Positions 1 through 12,625 of a stretch of DNA of 64,000 nucleotides are shown here, piece after piece (the first letter of the stretch is position 1; every line of letters begins with the position of its first letter). The notes beneath the pieces were generated by a model, which was not told the DNA's origin, made no database searches, and worked only from the letters and a program-made list of their open reading frames with translations. Source of the stretch: Mercurialis annua. Taxonomy: Eukaryota; Streptophyta; Magnoliopsida; Malpighiales; Euphorbiaceae. The stretch spans positions 21,715,001 through 21,779,000 of the forward strand of contig NC_065573.1 in the NCBI RefSeq assembly GCF_937616625.2, in the 5' to 3' direction. A program made the translations under genes and the position numbers.

Positions 1-3000
1 AATGTAACATGTAGATATTTGTTTGTGAATAACCTCATACCTCTTAAAAAATCAACCACAGTAGAGAAAAATAGGAGAATCACACAGCTAGAAGACGTAC
101 AAATAGTATGAGATGAGAACTCGTTTTCTGTCTTTGTTGGGTTTCCATGTGCTTGCTTTCTTATACTGAGAATTTGAGTGTGACTAAGTATTGTTGCTTG
201 TGGGAATATCTGTACTGATACTGATATGTTTTAACATTAGATAAGAGAAGGGACCACCTTCGAGACCATAACACCATGTAATGTGAATGACATTAAATAT
301 AAACATTCGAGTTTGCATTTGATGAGAAAGATAGGCCCCATCAGATAGAGGAAGATGTCTGTCTTTATTTTTGCATTACCGTTTACTGTTTCAGAAATTT
401 TACATGGTGGGCAGTGATCAATCTCATTTTTAAGCATATGGCTGCAGACTTAAAATGAACAACATTATATGTCAACTGGATTCTGCCTTTCTGCTCATTT
501 ATTTGGGATGCTACCCCATGAATCTTGGTCACTGGCTTTTTGTTTCACTTGTTCCGTTTCCTGCTTGCAGAAGTCATTAAGGTTATAAGAATCTTATCCT
601 GCAGCCATACATATGCCTCGTATTGGTGGAAGATTTGCGAGCTTCGGCAATTGCAGGTGACTTCATTTGGTTAACTACTACCCGGGTTTAAATTAGTCCC
701 ATATTTGTTCACTGATTGCAATTGGACTTCATTTGTTTTTTTCAGCCGAACTGAGTTGGTTTTTTATTTTTGCAAAAATTTAGATATTTCAAACCAAACT
801 GCACCCATAGGTTTGGTTCGTTGTTCAGTTTGGTCAACCTGCACCAAATGTGAACCATAACTTTTTACTTTCAAAATTGAAATGAATTGAAAATCAGACG
901 TTTGTATAATTTCAAATCGAATCAAATCAAATTTATTGTTTCGATTATTCGGTTGTGGACGACCCTAACAAGCATGACTAGGTTTGGCATGTGATGTCTG
1001 TGCTCTGAACTTCAATATCAACTTGATTGTACTATTTTAAACTGATTGGTCGATTTTACATTTTTTTTACCTGAAGTTATCCCTAAACTTTTTACTTACT
1101 ATGTGATAATTCCATAATGATGTGATGTTCTTTTCAAAAGCATCTTTTGTTTAACTTTCATTTTTAAAAATCTGTTGTAAAAAAAGGGAATTCAATTGCA
1201 TGAATGAGACAGGAAAGCAAGGGGACAGGTGCTGGTGGGTCAAACACTTGGCAGTCCAGTTACGGGTGTAGCTGACATATGGTCCTATTCGGTGCTGAAT
1301 CTGGTTAGTGGTGTGGACCTTCACTTGGGAATCCATTTTAATTGCTAGGCCACTGGCTTGATATCTTAGGTTCATTTTCTTTGGCAATCAGACAAGAACT
1401 ACTTATAGATGAGAGGAAAGGGTGTAATTGATTCAAATTACAGGAGTTTTTGGGACCTCTTATTAAAGAGAAGGGTCCTCCTATTTGTTTGTCATTTTCC
1501 TTCAAATCCCTTTTATCCTTTAATATATCCTCTCGCCTTAATTGAGTTCAACTTACCTCATTAGTTGCTGATAGTGGCTTTATAATCATACTATATTGAT
1601 TGAGGTTAGATTAAAGGAAATACTTAGTTGAATTTACCTTTTTTTTCTTTTTGCTTTTTTGGTCGTTGAATTTAGTTTTCTTTTTTTGGCAAATATAATC
1701 GATTGTTGGAGTCTCGATTGTTAATAGTTAGATGTTCAACGCCGCCACATTATCAGTAAGGCTCCCCGTGTGCCTTTTAAGAGATTGATCTCTTGTGTGT
1801 GGAGTGAAGGTTTGAAAACTTAAGACCTCCACTCCATGGGAGCGACACTTACTACTAGATCACATAATCTAATTAGTTAAATTTAGTTTACTGTATAGGA
1901 TTATAAACTTTTCATTAAACACATGACATATGTTGTTATTAAATGAAATCAACCAATATGGTTTTCAAATTTTTTGAAACACATTCATATGTTAAGTTGT
2001 AAGAAGATTTTTCTTTTTTACGTTCAATGTAAAAGTGATAAACTCATCCAAAAGTTGTTCATTAGGTCGAGTATTAGTCGTGTTTGTCAAGGCTTGCTTT
2101 GTTTGTGCCATATATATGTTTTTTTATTCATTAAGCCCGGTTCTGAATTCGAGTCTATATTAGGTTCACTCTTTTTACATGCATACTTAAACTCTTATAC
2201 TTAATTAAATTCTGATATATATTTAAAAAAGTTCTGTTCAAGTCTGCATAAATCTAATTTATCAGCCGGGTTCAAATAATAAATTTCAAATATGAATTGA
2301 ATTTGTGTCGAAATTAGACTTGTACAGTTTATAAAAGAGTCAAGTTGAATATGAATTCGAGTAAGTTCAGTCTATAAATATTTACACTCTTATTTAAATC
2401 GATAGACGTGGTTGAATTTTTACTCGAACTCAAGTCTGCGATAAGTTTTCACAAAACAAGAACCATTTCTTCGTTATGGCAGATTGGTACTTTGATTTAC
2501 TGACTTATGTTAATTCCACCTTTGATCAGATGATTTTATTTGAATAGGTCTAATATTATCATTGGACCTCAAGAAAAGAATGTAATTATAAAGTATCCTT
2601 TTTGGGGAAAAAATTAGGAGGGATATAATGATATTATTCTGTTAGTAAAGAACACAAAAAGAAATGGTCCATGTAGAATATATGGTGTAAAGAGAGAATT
2701 ATCTTTTAGGACACATTTAACTCTCGCTAAAGAAACAGAATATTTTGATGTTCAAAATAAATAAATTAAAATATATTAAAGAAAGGGAGGGAAAAGGGAT
2801 ATCCAACACTTCTAAAATCAACTTGTTATTTTTTTGTCATTTGTAGACATCCAAACTTTTTGCCGCCACAGAGGTATTATAATAAAAGTTAAATTTGAAA
2901 TTTTTATTATAACACTGAAAATAATTTCAATAAGAAATTAAGAATTTAGTTATAATTACCATAATAAGTTAACTATCTTGCTTATTTATGTATTACCATC

Positions 3001-6000
3001 TGAATTTTTGTTGGTCCTTCATTTTATTAAGACTTTTCGAGTATCAAAATGTTATTTTCTTTATTGTAATGCAAAATTTACCAAATATTTTTTCATTGAG
3101 CACCCAATTAGTTAAGCTAACAAATAAGTGAAGCTTCTAATACAGTTAGCCATAAGCCACAGAACATTCTGTGTCAAGTGAAGTAAGCTTAATTTTGAAC
3201 TTTAAAAATGTGCCTTAGATTATATAGTTTCATTTCATTCATTTAGAAGTTTCACATTGGACCACTTCAAGCGGTCCCCTTGCATTGTGGTTTTATGTAA
3301 ATAACATTTATTTTATCAGTATATTCAAAATATTAAAACCGTACAATATCTTATGCATAAAAAATGATTGATGATAAAAGATATATTTAGTATGATTACA
3401 ATGTGCACAAATTGGCATATGGTACCACTCAAGTGTGAATAAAATAAAACGTCAAACCTATTATTTATCATTTAGTTAAAATTACTTTAAGTTGTAATGT
3501 AAGAGTGTGTAAAAATCAAACCAAATTGAACCGATAAATCCAGCTCAGTTTGATTTGACAATATAAAAAAATAGTTTCTCGATTAGATTTTAAAAATAAA
3601 AAAAATCATAATGCAGCTCAACCGAGTAGTGCAATTTGGTTTTAAAAGATCAATGCTCTTATAACTTTTACTTTGTTCGATTTTGTAAAGGTTGCATTCT
3701 TATTTTTTGGTTTGATTTAATTTGGAAAAATCAATATTTTTAGTGAGTTTAAAATAGAATAATACGAGGGATAAAAAAATTAAAGGTCCTAAGATCGAAT
3801 TTAACCTTAACCATATACTAATTAGTAATTAAGTATACAAAAGATGATCAATAGAAGAAAAATAAACAAGTATATTAGTCTATCTCTCTCAAGTCTCAAT
3901 CTACAGTCTGGAATGCATATAGAGGCACATGATTCAGAATTCCCCTGCTTAAAGTAGATACACATGATTTTGATCCTCTTATGTTTATTATTTTTGTTTT
4001 CTTTTGCTTTTTTCCCTCCAAAATTAATTTTGTTGCTTTATTTTATGTTCTTCTTACTCTTTTATCAAATTTAGTCCTCTTCTAATTTGGTAAGTTATGG
4101 GACTTTATGCTTCTTAAATTCTCATTTATTACTAAGTACATATACCTATCACCTTTTGTCCATGGCCATATAATTTGAGCTGTCCAGAATAACTATTTTA
4201 CTGATTTTGTTTTAAATATATATTGTGATTAAAAAGTTGTTAGGGGGAATTATTTTCCAAATACCTATTTTTGACAAAGTATTTACAGTATTTTTGCTCA
4301 TCTTTTTCTTATTTCCTATACTATCTATTTTTCTAACTTATTTATAAAAGTAACCATTATATATAAAAGTTTTATCTCATTTTAAGTTAAATTTTTATAT
4401 AGCCACTCTTTTTTCTCTCTCTTCTCTTTTTTCTCTCTTCTTTTCTTTTTTTTTTCATTTGATTTTCAGTTTGTCTCCTCCGATTATTTTTCCGTTCGTC
4501 TTTTCCGTTCGCGTTAGTCCGTTCGCGCTATGGATTTCTCGACTCGTTTTTAGATTTGTGTAATTTTTTAGGGTTTTTATAATGATTTAAACATTTTGTA
4601 AATAATTATTGTAAATCTATAATTTTTTGTTTATAAAATTGTTATATTATTCATATAATTATTTACTTTATCTTTCTCTTATTCATAAATTTGTTTATTG
4701 CCACTGATTTTGTAAAGAGCAAATTGATTTATGGTGCATTTGTAGTAATTTTATAATATATTTACGTTTTAGTGTATTTTTGATGTATTTTTTGTTATTT
4801 CTGGTGTTTTTCGGGATATCTATGTTTTTTTGGTGTATTTATGCCGTTTTTTAGTATATTTATAGTACATTTGCAGTGTTTATGGTGTATTTGCAGTGTT
4901 TCATAAAAACACTATAATATGCCATAATACACTATAAATACACTATATATACAATATATATACACTAATCTTAAACTATAAAAACACCATAATTCCAGAA
5001 AAAAAAATCTATAAAAAGGAACAAATTATTAAAAACTGAAAAATAGGCTTGTGCAATCGGTCGGTTCGGTCGAACGAACCGAAAAAATCGAAATTCAAAA
5101 TTGAAAACCGAAAAAGATATTTGTGAAATTAAAAAAAAATATTTTTTGTAAATAAAAAAATCAGAAAAAAAAGTCAAAACTTAACAGGTAAAAGTATAAA
5201 TAAATTACCGAAATATGTATTTCAGGAAATTACCACTTGTTAGGATGTGCTTAGAATTTTATTTGATCTAAGATTTTATTTTGAAGTATTTAAAATTATG
5301 ATAATTTCATTGTTAGAATTCTTTGATTGGTCAATTAGAGAGTATCTTTAAATTAGGAATATACTTCTAATTTTGTACTGCAAATTTTTGTTTATTGTAA
5401 TGTAATACCCATGCAATTTGACATTCGGGGTTAATGGTGGGTGTGTGAGATGTGAGATATCCAAATTGTTTATCATGTGGTATATTTGTTTCTACATAGG
5501 ATTAAACCAATTATGAATGTATTGATCTAAGGGCTTTTTTTTGCAGAGATGATTTCTGTTTTGTGATTCTGCATCAATTTCGTACCACATTTAATTATAG
5601 TGGATGATTCGATTTTTTTCGTTCGTAAATATAAGGTTAATTGCCGAACCATATAAATTTCGTATGTTATTTTTTTTGTTAATATTGTTATTTTTTATTC
5701 AAATGCATATTAGATATATTACCGGATGATTTAGATTTCGTTGTCAATTTAGTCACCACAACTGGTTCATAGATAATTTAATTTTTATATTTAATCTGGA
5801 TTGTAATTATTATGAAAAAAATCATTATTCCAAGAATTTCATAATTTGAAGATGAAATTACTTAACAAAAGAGCAACTTAAATTAAGTTTTTGTGTTTCT
5901 GTTAGAAGGATAATTTTCCAGTTTGAAGTGTCAAAAATTGACATAGACTTGAATACAAAAACTTTTGAGATTTTTATGATGGAGATCAAAATGTCACTCA

Positions 6001-6525
6001 ATACTATAAGGAAAAATATACAATTTTTATGAACATACCATTTGAGAATTTTATAAAAAAATTATAAGATATCAAACTATTTTTAAAATCCAAACATTCG
6101 TGTCTTATATCAATTACGATCAAATCTTTCAATTTTTTTATAATTATGTCCAATTTGATTTTTTTTATAATTATGTCCATAATTTTAAATTTTATTTTTA
6201 AATTCAAACATTTGTGTCTTTTATCAATTGCGACCAAACTTTCATAGTAATTTCTTTTATAAGTTAGAATTTTTTTTAAAAAATTTAGCTGTAATTGATT
6301 AAGATACAAAGGTTTATATTTAAAAAATGAAACTCAAAATTTTAGACACCAATTGGAAAAAAATCTTTCAAAAGAGACATAATTGTAAAAATTAAAAGGT
6401 TTGATCTTAATTGATAGAATACACAAAGGCTTGAATTTTAAAAGTGTTTTTGCTTGAGATAAATGATTGAGATAATCTCTTTATTATTCTTTTGGTATTT
6501 TAGACAAGTAATATGAATCTGTTTA
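1..6525. other. gene-free AT-rich intergenic DNA
   Basis: I find no gene I can defend here. The open frames are short, lack recognisable domains and mostly fall in simple AT-rich sequence. Several stretches resemble decayed fold-back transposons built on AACCGAA/TTCGGTT words (about 770-960, 3510-3730 and 5040-5180), but their ends cannot be fixed. A less AT-rich patch at about 1150-1390 could be an exon or UTR of a gene outside the window; nothing in it is recognisable. A region at about 1740-1870 faintly resembles a decayed SINE on the minus strand. Confidence 0.6.
4730..4995. repeat. degenerate GTGTATTT/AATACAC minisatellite with an inversion
   Basis: Words such as GGTGTATTT, TTGCAGTGTTT and TAGTATATTT recur on the plus strand to about 4905. 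After the junction TTTCATAAAAACACT the reverse complements (AATACACTATAAATACAC) follow. This is an irregular tandem repeat that flips orientation, so it can fold on itself. It may be the ends of an old transposon; no family is assigned. Confidence 0.5.
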
Positions 6526-6534
6526 TTATTTTAA

Positions 6535-6843
6535 AGCCAAATGACTGAAAAACGCCAAACCTTACATGAAAGTTTCACAAAAGTACAAATCTGTCAATTT
6601 TATCCAAATTGCCGTGAAACACATGATTTCGTTTCAATTATATCCAATTATGTAATTTTACTCATGTGGTCCCTACGTGGCGCTGATGTGGCAATGCCAC
6701 ACATCAGTGCCACATAAGCAAATTTGTGTAGTTGGACATGATTGAAACGAAATTATGTGTTTCAGGATAAATTGCATAAGATTGAAAGGTTTGGATTTTT
6801 GTGAAACTTTCATGAAAGGTTTGATCTTTTTGGTCATTTGGCC
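6535..6843. mobile_element. long-arm fold-back MITE with 9-bp duplication
   Basis: The 309-bp element begins AGCCAAATGAC and ends GTCATTTGGCC, and its two halves are inverted copies of each other over roughly 130-150 bp. CATGAAAGTTTCACAAAA and GAAACACAT occur in both arms. TTATTTTAA directly flanks it at 6526-6534 and 6844-6852, a perfect 9-bp direct repeat. Nine-base duplications are usual for Mutator-like elements, so a non-autonomous MULE derivative is the best guess. There is no coding capacity. Confidence 0.78.
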
Positions 6844-6863
6844 TTATTTTAAAGGACTAATGG

Positions 6864-7352
6864 CTTAAAAAAAACCCCGACCTTTTATCACCTTTTCGAT
6901 CATACCTTGACGCTGAAAACTTGTCAATTTTATCCTATTTTATTTTATCGTTTCAATTGTACCCTATTTTTTTAATTTTTGTCAATTTGTTTACTTAAAT
7001 GATGAAATCATTCAATTAACCATGTTTAAAGATAAAATTAAATTCATTTCCATTCAAAAAAATATAAATAAGTCCTTTATTTTTAAAAACTAACTAAAAA
7101 CCATAATCAAATTAAAATTTATTTAAATTCTTAATTAATATAAGTAAATCTAAATAAATTTTAAACATGTACAATTAATATATGCTATACATGGAGAACG
7201 TTTTTGAATTTTTTTCCAAATGAAAAGGACGTCAATTTAATATTTTAGGGTACAATTGAAACAATAAAATGCAAAATAGAGTAAACTTGACAAATTTTCA
7301 ACGTCAGGGTAGGATCGAAAAGGGGTTAAAAGCTGGTCGGATTTTTTTTAAG
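6864..7352. mobile_element. second fold-back MITE-like element
   Basis: Inverted arms of about 120 bp bracket an AT-rich centre. The left arm has CTTAAAAAAAACCCCGACC, CCTTTTCGATC, GACGCTGAAAA and GTTTCAATTGTACCCT. The right arm carries the reverse complements in mirror order (AGGGTACAATTGAAAC, CAACGTC, GATCGAAAAGG, GGATTTTTTTTAAG). It starts about 20 bp after the preceding MITE. I could not fix a target duplication, so the exact ends and superfamily are open. Confidence 0.65.
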
Positions 7353-7604
7353 GTATTAGGCCTATTTTAAAAGTCTTTTAAAATAAATTTTTTTATTTTG
7401 GTATCGTCGGATTTTGCAAATTATTGTGAAAAAAGGGTATAAAGATGGTATTTTTATATAAAATTAACTTATTTATTAACTATTTTACACTAATATTTCT
7501 GAATAAAATAGAGTTGCTGAAAGAAAAATAGGCATATAGTTGAGACGACACAGTGAATATTACACCAAACATATAGGGCTCGTTGCTCTGTTAGTGAAAA
7601 GGTT

Positions 7605-7748
7605 GTACCCCAAATTTCTTTTTTTCTTTTTTTGTAAGTCCATTCGGTTTCCCAAGGTTTCATCCTGACTAATTCGGATCCGACCCGCGTCGCGCATTTG
7701 GCATGGTGGGTGATTCTATCAATGGAGATTTTTTGCATTCACAAGACT
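7605..7748 (-). mobile_element. SINE fragment (3' part)
   Basis: Read on the minus strand this contains GAGTCTTGTGAATGC, CACCCACCATG, GCGGGTCGGATCCG, a GAAACCGAATGG block and an A-rich tail. The same blocks occur at 47025-47120 (+) and in part at 11290-11408 (-), so these are copies of one dispersed family. The 5' tRNA-like part with the polymerase III boxes is lost here. Ends are approximate. Confidence 0.6.
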
Positions 7749-7815
7749 CAAAAAAACCCCATTGATCACCAAATTTCTTTATTCCAGGACATGTTCCCAC
7801 TTTTTATCAAAAAAT

Positions 7816-8116
7816 CAGTGTTTTAAAAACCGGATCGGACCGGTTGAACCGCGGACCGGTCATTGGTTTAGTCTAAAACTGTAAAAACCGAATCTTTTAG
7901 TGGGACCGGGTTGGACCGCTTGAACCGGATTGAACCAATAAAAAATCAAATATTGAACCAGATTGGACCGGATTGAACCGGTAAAAAACCGGTAAACCAG
8001 AATTATTTTTAAATTTTTTAAAATTTATTAAACCGGTTGAACTGGTTATTGAACCGGTTCAACCGGAAACCGGTGGTCTTACCGGTTCGATCACCGGTTC
8101 AGTTTTTAAAACACTG
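7816..8116. mobile_element. hAT-like MITE rich in ACCGGTT
   Basis: The element is bounded by CAGTGTTTTAAAAAC on the left and GTTTTTAAAACACTG on the right, a perfect 15-bp terminal inverted repeat. The interior is filled with ACCGGTT and TTGAACCGG words in both orientations. Flanking 8-mers are CAAAAAAT (7808-7815) and CAAAAAAA (8117-8124), matching at 7 of 8 positions. An 8-bp duplication and CAG-type ends are typical of hAT elements. At 301 bp it has no coding capacity. Confidence 0.82.
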
Positions 8117-9592
8117 CAAAAAAACTGATGTATTTAGAAAATTCATATCTGAAACTATTCACCCTCGATGTTCTCTCAAACTTCGCATCCATCACTGGCC
8201 AAGTTTACATAAGGATATTAACACCCCAAAATAAGATGAAAATTTATCTTGAAGAGATAGAATAGATGACATATTCTCGAGTGATAAGAAAATATATCTA
8301 ATTATAATTGTCATCAAAATTATAATTGTCATCATAATTAAGTGTGTCTTATTGGATAACGATGAATATTGTGTAAAAATAGTTTACATATAGAGATACA
8401 GCGCAGTAAATGTTGTTGTTCTAAAGTGACCTAGCATGGAAAAAAATTATATAGCCTAGTAATACATTATTGTCAGAATTATAACTTTCAAAATTTATTG
8501 ATCCAAATGAATTTTAGGAATTAGACATTCAAATAGTCCGCGATTCAATTGAATTTTGAAATTCAAAAATAAAAGCAAAAACCGTTTTTATCATTCAAAA
8601 ACTGCTTATCAAAGTCTTAAATAATTTACATTAATTGAATTTGATGTTTCCTTTGTGAATTTTCTATGCGGTGTAGATTTGAATAATGTATGATGGGATT
8701 TTTATTTTTGATTTTTTCAATTGGATTCAATTAAAGATATAATCAAGTTGAACAATTCAGGTTGAAACTGTCAGAGCTGCAAATTGTATTTTTGATAAAG
8801 TATGCTTTAAAACTAATGCCCAATTGACGAAATCCAGATCAGTTACTTGCAGAAGACATTGTGATGCTTTATCAACAATTTACAATTTTCGATTTCATAC
8901 TGCTATCATCAGTAATTCTTATCTCATTGATTCCCGCAAGAGGGTTGCATTTTTTGTTTTTTTTTTTTTTTTTAATGTATTCATAAGAAGCTATATACTT
9001 GAATTGTAATACTTTTTCTAGTGCTGCAATAAAGTCCTACATTTTTTCTCAAAAGAATCCTAAACTTATATATAAATACCAAAAACAATCAAACTCTCAT
9101 CTAAAAATAAAAGAAAAATTCTTGGAGAAAATAATTACAATAAATATAATTAATCAAAAACATAAACTGCAGTATTTCAAAAGTCTAACCAATTGATTTT
9201 TTTTCTAAAAGCAACATACCTCAAATTTGAAAAAAGTTACAAAATTGCCACTATCCAACTTTTCGACCCATTTTCTTTGAATATTTCAATCCCGCATACG
9301 AACTCATATCATAAAATCAATGTACGACTCAAACTCTAGTATTCTCTTGAGTATATATTTGTACATCTTGTAAATCAAAAGCATCATTGTTCCATTTAAT
9401 AAAATTATTTCTTCGCATTCTAAATTTTTTCACTGCGAACGGATAGTCACAATAGTTCGTTCATGGTTCAATTTTTAAACACCAGTTGTAACTTGTAACA
9501 TTAGTAGAGGCATTGATAACGCGGCACCTACTAAAAAAGTTAAATTTTTTAATTTTATGAATAAATTAAAATTAGAGGGTAGTAATAATATA

Positions 9593-9640
<48 letters not shown>

Positions 9641-11280
9641 AAAAAGAATTGCCATTTCCATGAAAGAAAAAACTTGTTTGTTGTGTACATTCAAGAAATA
9701 ATAGTCATGAAGATGGGCCTGTCATTTGTTTAGATGAGATCTTTCCCTGGTTTGGGAATTGGGATTGACAAGATGTTGTCTTTTGGATAATTTACACCTT
9801 TCTAACTCTACTTTTTATCATTACCATCTCTCTTTCTTACTTCATTGTACTCACTCATCATTGTTTTTCTTTTATTTTTTCTTGTAAAAATTAATCATTT
9901 GGCTCTTAGCTAATTTGAAAAAAAAAATTTATTATCCAAATTCAAATATATTTTTAGAAAATGTTAGATTTCAAAAATCCAATACATGACGAAATTAGGA
10001 TGTAAAAAAAAGACGAAAGATGAATAAGACAGTATTTGAAAAATAAAGATAGATGAGACAGTAAAAAGAAAAAAATATTAAAATAAAAAAAAACAACTAA
10101 AAATAATCGGTGACTGCTGATTAGAAAAACGATATGTTCATATTTTTTTTATCATCAACATGCTCATTTAATTTCATAATGCTATATTGTTTAGATTCTA
10201 ACCTAATTAACTTTTTTTAAACTAACCTAATTAACTTAATTATGAGAGTTTTAAATTTTGTAAAGAAGATGTAATTTCTATAAATATTTGAATTCTAAGC
10301 CACCCTGCTGCATCATGAAAGAGGCAATCTAATTAACTTAAAATAAAAGCAAATAAAATAAGTCTGCTTTAAATTAGTTTTGCTTTCAAATTCATAGCTA
10401 TATATGCCCTAATGGATGATTGAATCTATGGTTTCTAGATCTAGTTTGTTTTCAAATTTGTGACTAATTTTGTTTTCAAATAAATCTAACAAACATAGTA
10501 TCTAAATTAACTAATAGGAAACTTAAAAATTACAGATCATCACCAAATTAATTATTGGTTCCACCATTTATTAATAAGTACTATATATACTAGTTAATTA
10601 ATTAAGGTATACTCTAGATTTAATCAGTCAGTTAATTTAAGAAGTTTCAGAAGTACTTAAGATTATTATTTTAAATAATAAGAGGAATAGTGTCAGCTAG
10701 CTAGATGGTTGTGTAATTGAAAAACTTATCTAGTAAAAGAAGATTGTTTCAAAATTGGAATGCTATATCATTTATTATTACTATTGTTTTCAAAATCTAT
10801 GCTTACCTTATTACTATTCAATGCCTTCAGCTGAACAACATTAACTACCTTAGCTTATAATATTTAATACTCACAACCATCAACAAAAATAAAATAAAAG
10901 ATCCCACAAACCGATAACCTATGTTAAATGGTATTAGCGCTAGACAACATTCTGTTAAACTTATAAAACCAAATTATCCTTCAAGCGTTTAAATTTCTCA
11001 TTTCCAAGTGATAGGAAAAAAAACCCAACGTATTATCAATTTTAAATTATTGAATGGAACCTCTAAAAAAAAAAAATTGAATGGAACCGGCTAATTCAGT
11101 TGGTTCGAGCAAAAATTGAATATCAGTCTGATTCAATTCTTCTTTAAAATAAGAAGAAAAAAATCAACATTTTGAAATTATAAAAAAGTATAAAAATAAA
11201 AAATGATTGAATCGATTTAATAGTAAAAATCTTTAGTATTTTATTTTCAAATTAGAATGTAATACGTTTGTTTACTTTTC
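8117..11280. other. gene-free AT-rich intergenic DNA
   Basis: There is no supportable gene or RNA gene. The stretch contains homopolymer T runs, a TA microsatellite (9586-9633) and very AT-rich sequence. The few open frames of 60-70 codons are low-complexity and I do not call them. Confidence 0.6.
9586..9633. repeat. TA microsatellite
   Basis: An almost pure alternating TA tract, interrupted once near 9599-9600 (TT), is flanked by AGTAATAA and CCTTTG. Confidence 0.95.
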
Positions 11281-11289
11281 AATTTATTT

Positions 11290-11408
11290 TCCATGCACCT
11301 GACATGGTGGATGAGTCTGCCGGTGAGAATTTTCTGCATTCACAAGACTCGAACCCGGAACCTTGCTTAAACGATACCAAACCGCTTACCACTTGAACCA
11401 ATCCCCAT
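11290..11408 (-). mobile_element. tRNA-derived SINE (minus strand)
   Basis: On the minus strand an A-box-like block (TTGGTTCAAGTGGTAAGC, about 11381-11401) is followed about 30 nt later by a near-canonical B box, GGTTCGAGTCT (11345-11355). That spacing and order are those of a tRNA-type internal polymerase III promoter. Downstream come CTTGTGAATGCAGAAAATT and CATCCACCATGTCAGGTGC, which match the SINE fragments at 7.6 kb and 47.0 kb. This copy appears truncated at its 3' end. It lies about 375 bp upstream of the OVATE gene. Confidence 0.68.
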
Positions 11409-11539
11409 TGGTATGTAATTATATAGTATAAATATTGTTTAACTTTATTTAACCGGTTGAATCGTAAACCGTTGGCTATATCAATTCCGCAACCGGTTCG
11501 GTTTTTAAATAACCATGTATACTCTTCGTCTTCCTCTCA

Positions 11540-11547
11540 TATTTAAA
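11540..11547 (+). promoter_or_regulatory. candidate TATA box of the OVATE gene
   Basis: TATTTAAA lies about 235 bp upstream of the chosen ATG and just before a CT-rich stretch (CTTCTCTTCTTT) that would suit a plant transcription start. The motif is weak and common in such AT-rich DNA, so this is only a candidate. Confidence 0.25.
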
Positions 11548-11782
11548 CCCACTTGACTCAGCTTCTCTTCTTTAAAATCTATACTATTTCACCTCTTTCT
11601 GACTTACCTCATTAATGTCCATATGAAAAAACATATTAAAGAAATAAAATAAACCCAAAATATTTTATTTTTCTTTTATATCTTTCAATTTCTTTAACCT
11701 TTTGCAAGAAAAGAAAAACAATCCATTCAAAAACCAGTATTACTTTGTTAGACTGAACTCAAAAACAAGAACACAGTTCATC

Positions 11783-12625
11783 ATGGGAAAGAAATTGAAA
11801 CTCCCATTTCTCTCAAAAATGAACTCAAATTCTTCTGCAGATTTTTCAGCAGCAAATATTTACGTTTCATGGCCATGGCCAACTTATTGTCAACAGCCCA
11901 AAACCCTTTCTTTTCGAACAGAAAACATGTTCAAAACCCTTAACTCAGCTTATTTTGAAGCTTCTCTTGATGTTGTTAATGACACCAAACCAGCTGCAAC
12001 TGAGTCAAATTGCTTCACCAACTCGTCTGAATCTCAATCCGCAAGCTTCTCAACTGAGTCAGACGATCATGACGAGTTAGGATCAGGTGAGTCTATAGAG
12101 TCTGTGATTAAAGGTTTAAGGTCAGAGAGATTGTTCTTTAAACCAGAAGAAACAAGCTCAATCTTGGAAGAAACAAAATCAAAATCAACAGAAACCGAAC
12201 CAGAAGAAGAAACTGAAGGTGAGTCATTATTATTTCCATTTAAAGAAAGTGTAGTTTTATCAATGGATTCCCAAGACCCTTATGAAGATTACAAGAAATC
12301 AATGGAGGAAATGGTGGAAGCTCATGGTTTAAAAGATTGGGAAAGTCTTGAAGAATTACTGAGTTGCTACTTAAAAGTAAATGGAAAAAATAACCATGGT
12401 TATATAATTGGTGCTTTTGTAGATTTATTAGTTAATCTTGCTTTTAATTCTTCATCTTCATCTTCTTCAAGTGATCATTCTTATATTTCTTGTTCTCATT
12501 CTCCATCTTCTCCATTGTCATTCTACACTTCTTCTAATTTTTCTGATGATTCTTCTTCCTCAACTCATCCTTGTGTTTCTTCTTCTTCATTACAAGAAGT
12601 TCAGAGTGAGATTCAAGAAAATTAA
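11783..12625 (+). CDS. OVATE family protein (OFP), transcriptional repressor
   Basis: This single-exon gene encodes 280 aa of the plant-specific OVATE family. Members act in the nucleus as transcriptional repressors, interact with TALE homeodomain proteins and influence organ shape and growth. The start MGKKLKLPFLSK and the following block WPWPTYCQQPKTLSFRT are typical of the OFP13/15/16/18-type subgroup. An acidic, Ser/Glu-rich middle (about residues 80-190) precedes the OVATE domain at about residues 195-245. That domain has DPYEDYKKSMEEMV, the D-W-E-S-L-E-ELL core and GYIIGAFVDLLVNL. A serine-rich tail of about 40 residues follows. The frame is open upstream to 11702 but begins there with TTG, so I chose the first ATG, which gives the family's usual N-terminus. 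No stop or frameshift is present and it looks functional. The exact orthologue number is uncertain. Confidence 0.93.
   Translation: MGKKLKLPFLSKMNSNSSADFSAANIYVSWPWPTYCQQPKTLSFRTENMFKTLNSAYFEASLDVVNDTKPAATESNCFTNSSESQSASFSTESDDHDELGSGESIESVIKGLRSERLFFKPEETSSILEETKSKSTETEPEEETEGESLLFPFKESVVLSMDSQDPYEDYKKSMEEMVEAHGLKDWESLEELLSCYLKVNGKNNHGYIIGAFVDLLVNLAFNSSSSSSSSDHSYISCSHSPSSPLSFYTSSNFSDDSSSSTHPCVSSSSLQEVQSEIQEN

Noticed and set aside
1151..1387. 78-codon minus-strand frame in a less AT-rich patch
   Set aside because: It has no domain, no clear splice context and no repeat or homologue I recognise; it could be UTR or intergenic sequence.
9475..9690. 71-codon frame with an Ile-Tyr run
   Set aside because: The run is the translation of the TA microsatellite.
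11702..11782. Upstream extension of the OVATE reading frame by 27 codons
   Set aside because: The extension has no ATG (it begins with TTG), is rich in Lys and Asn, and MGKKLKLP at 11783 matches the usual family N-terminus.
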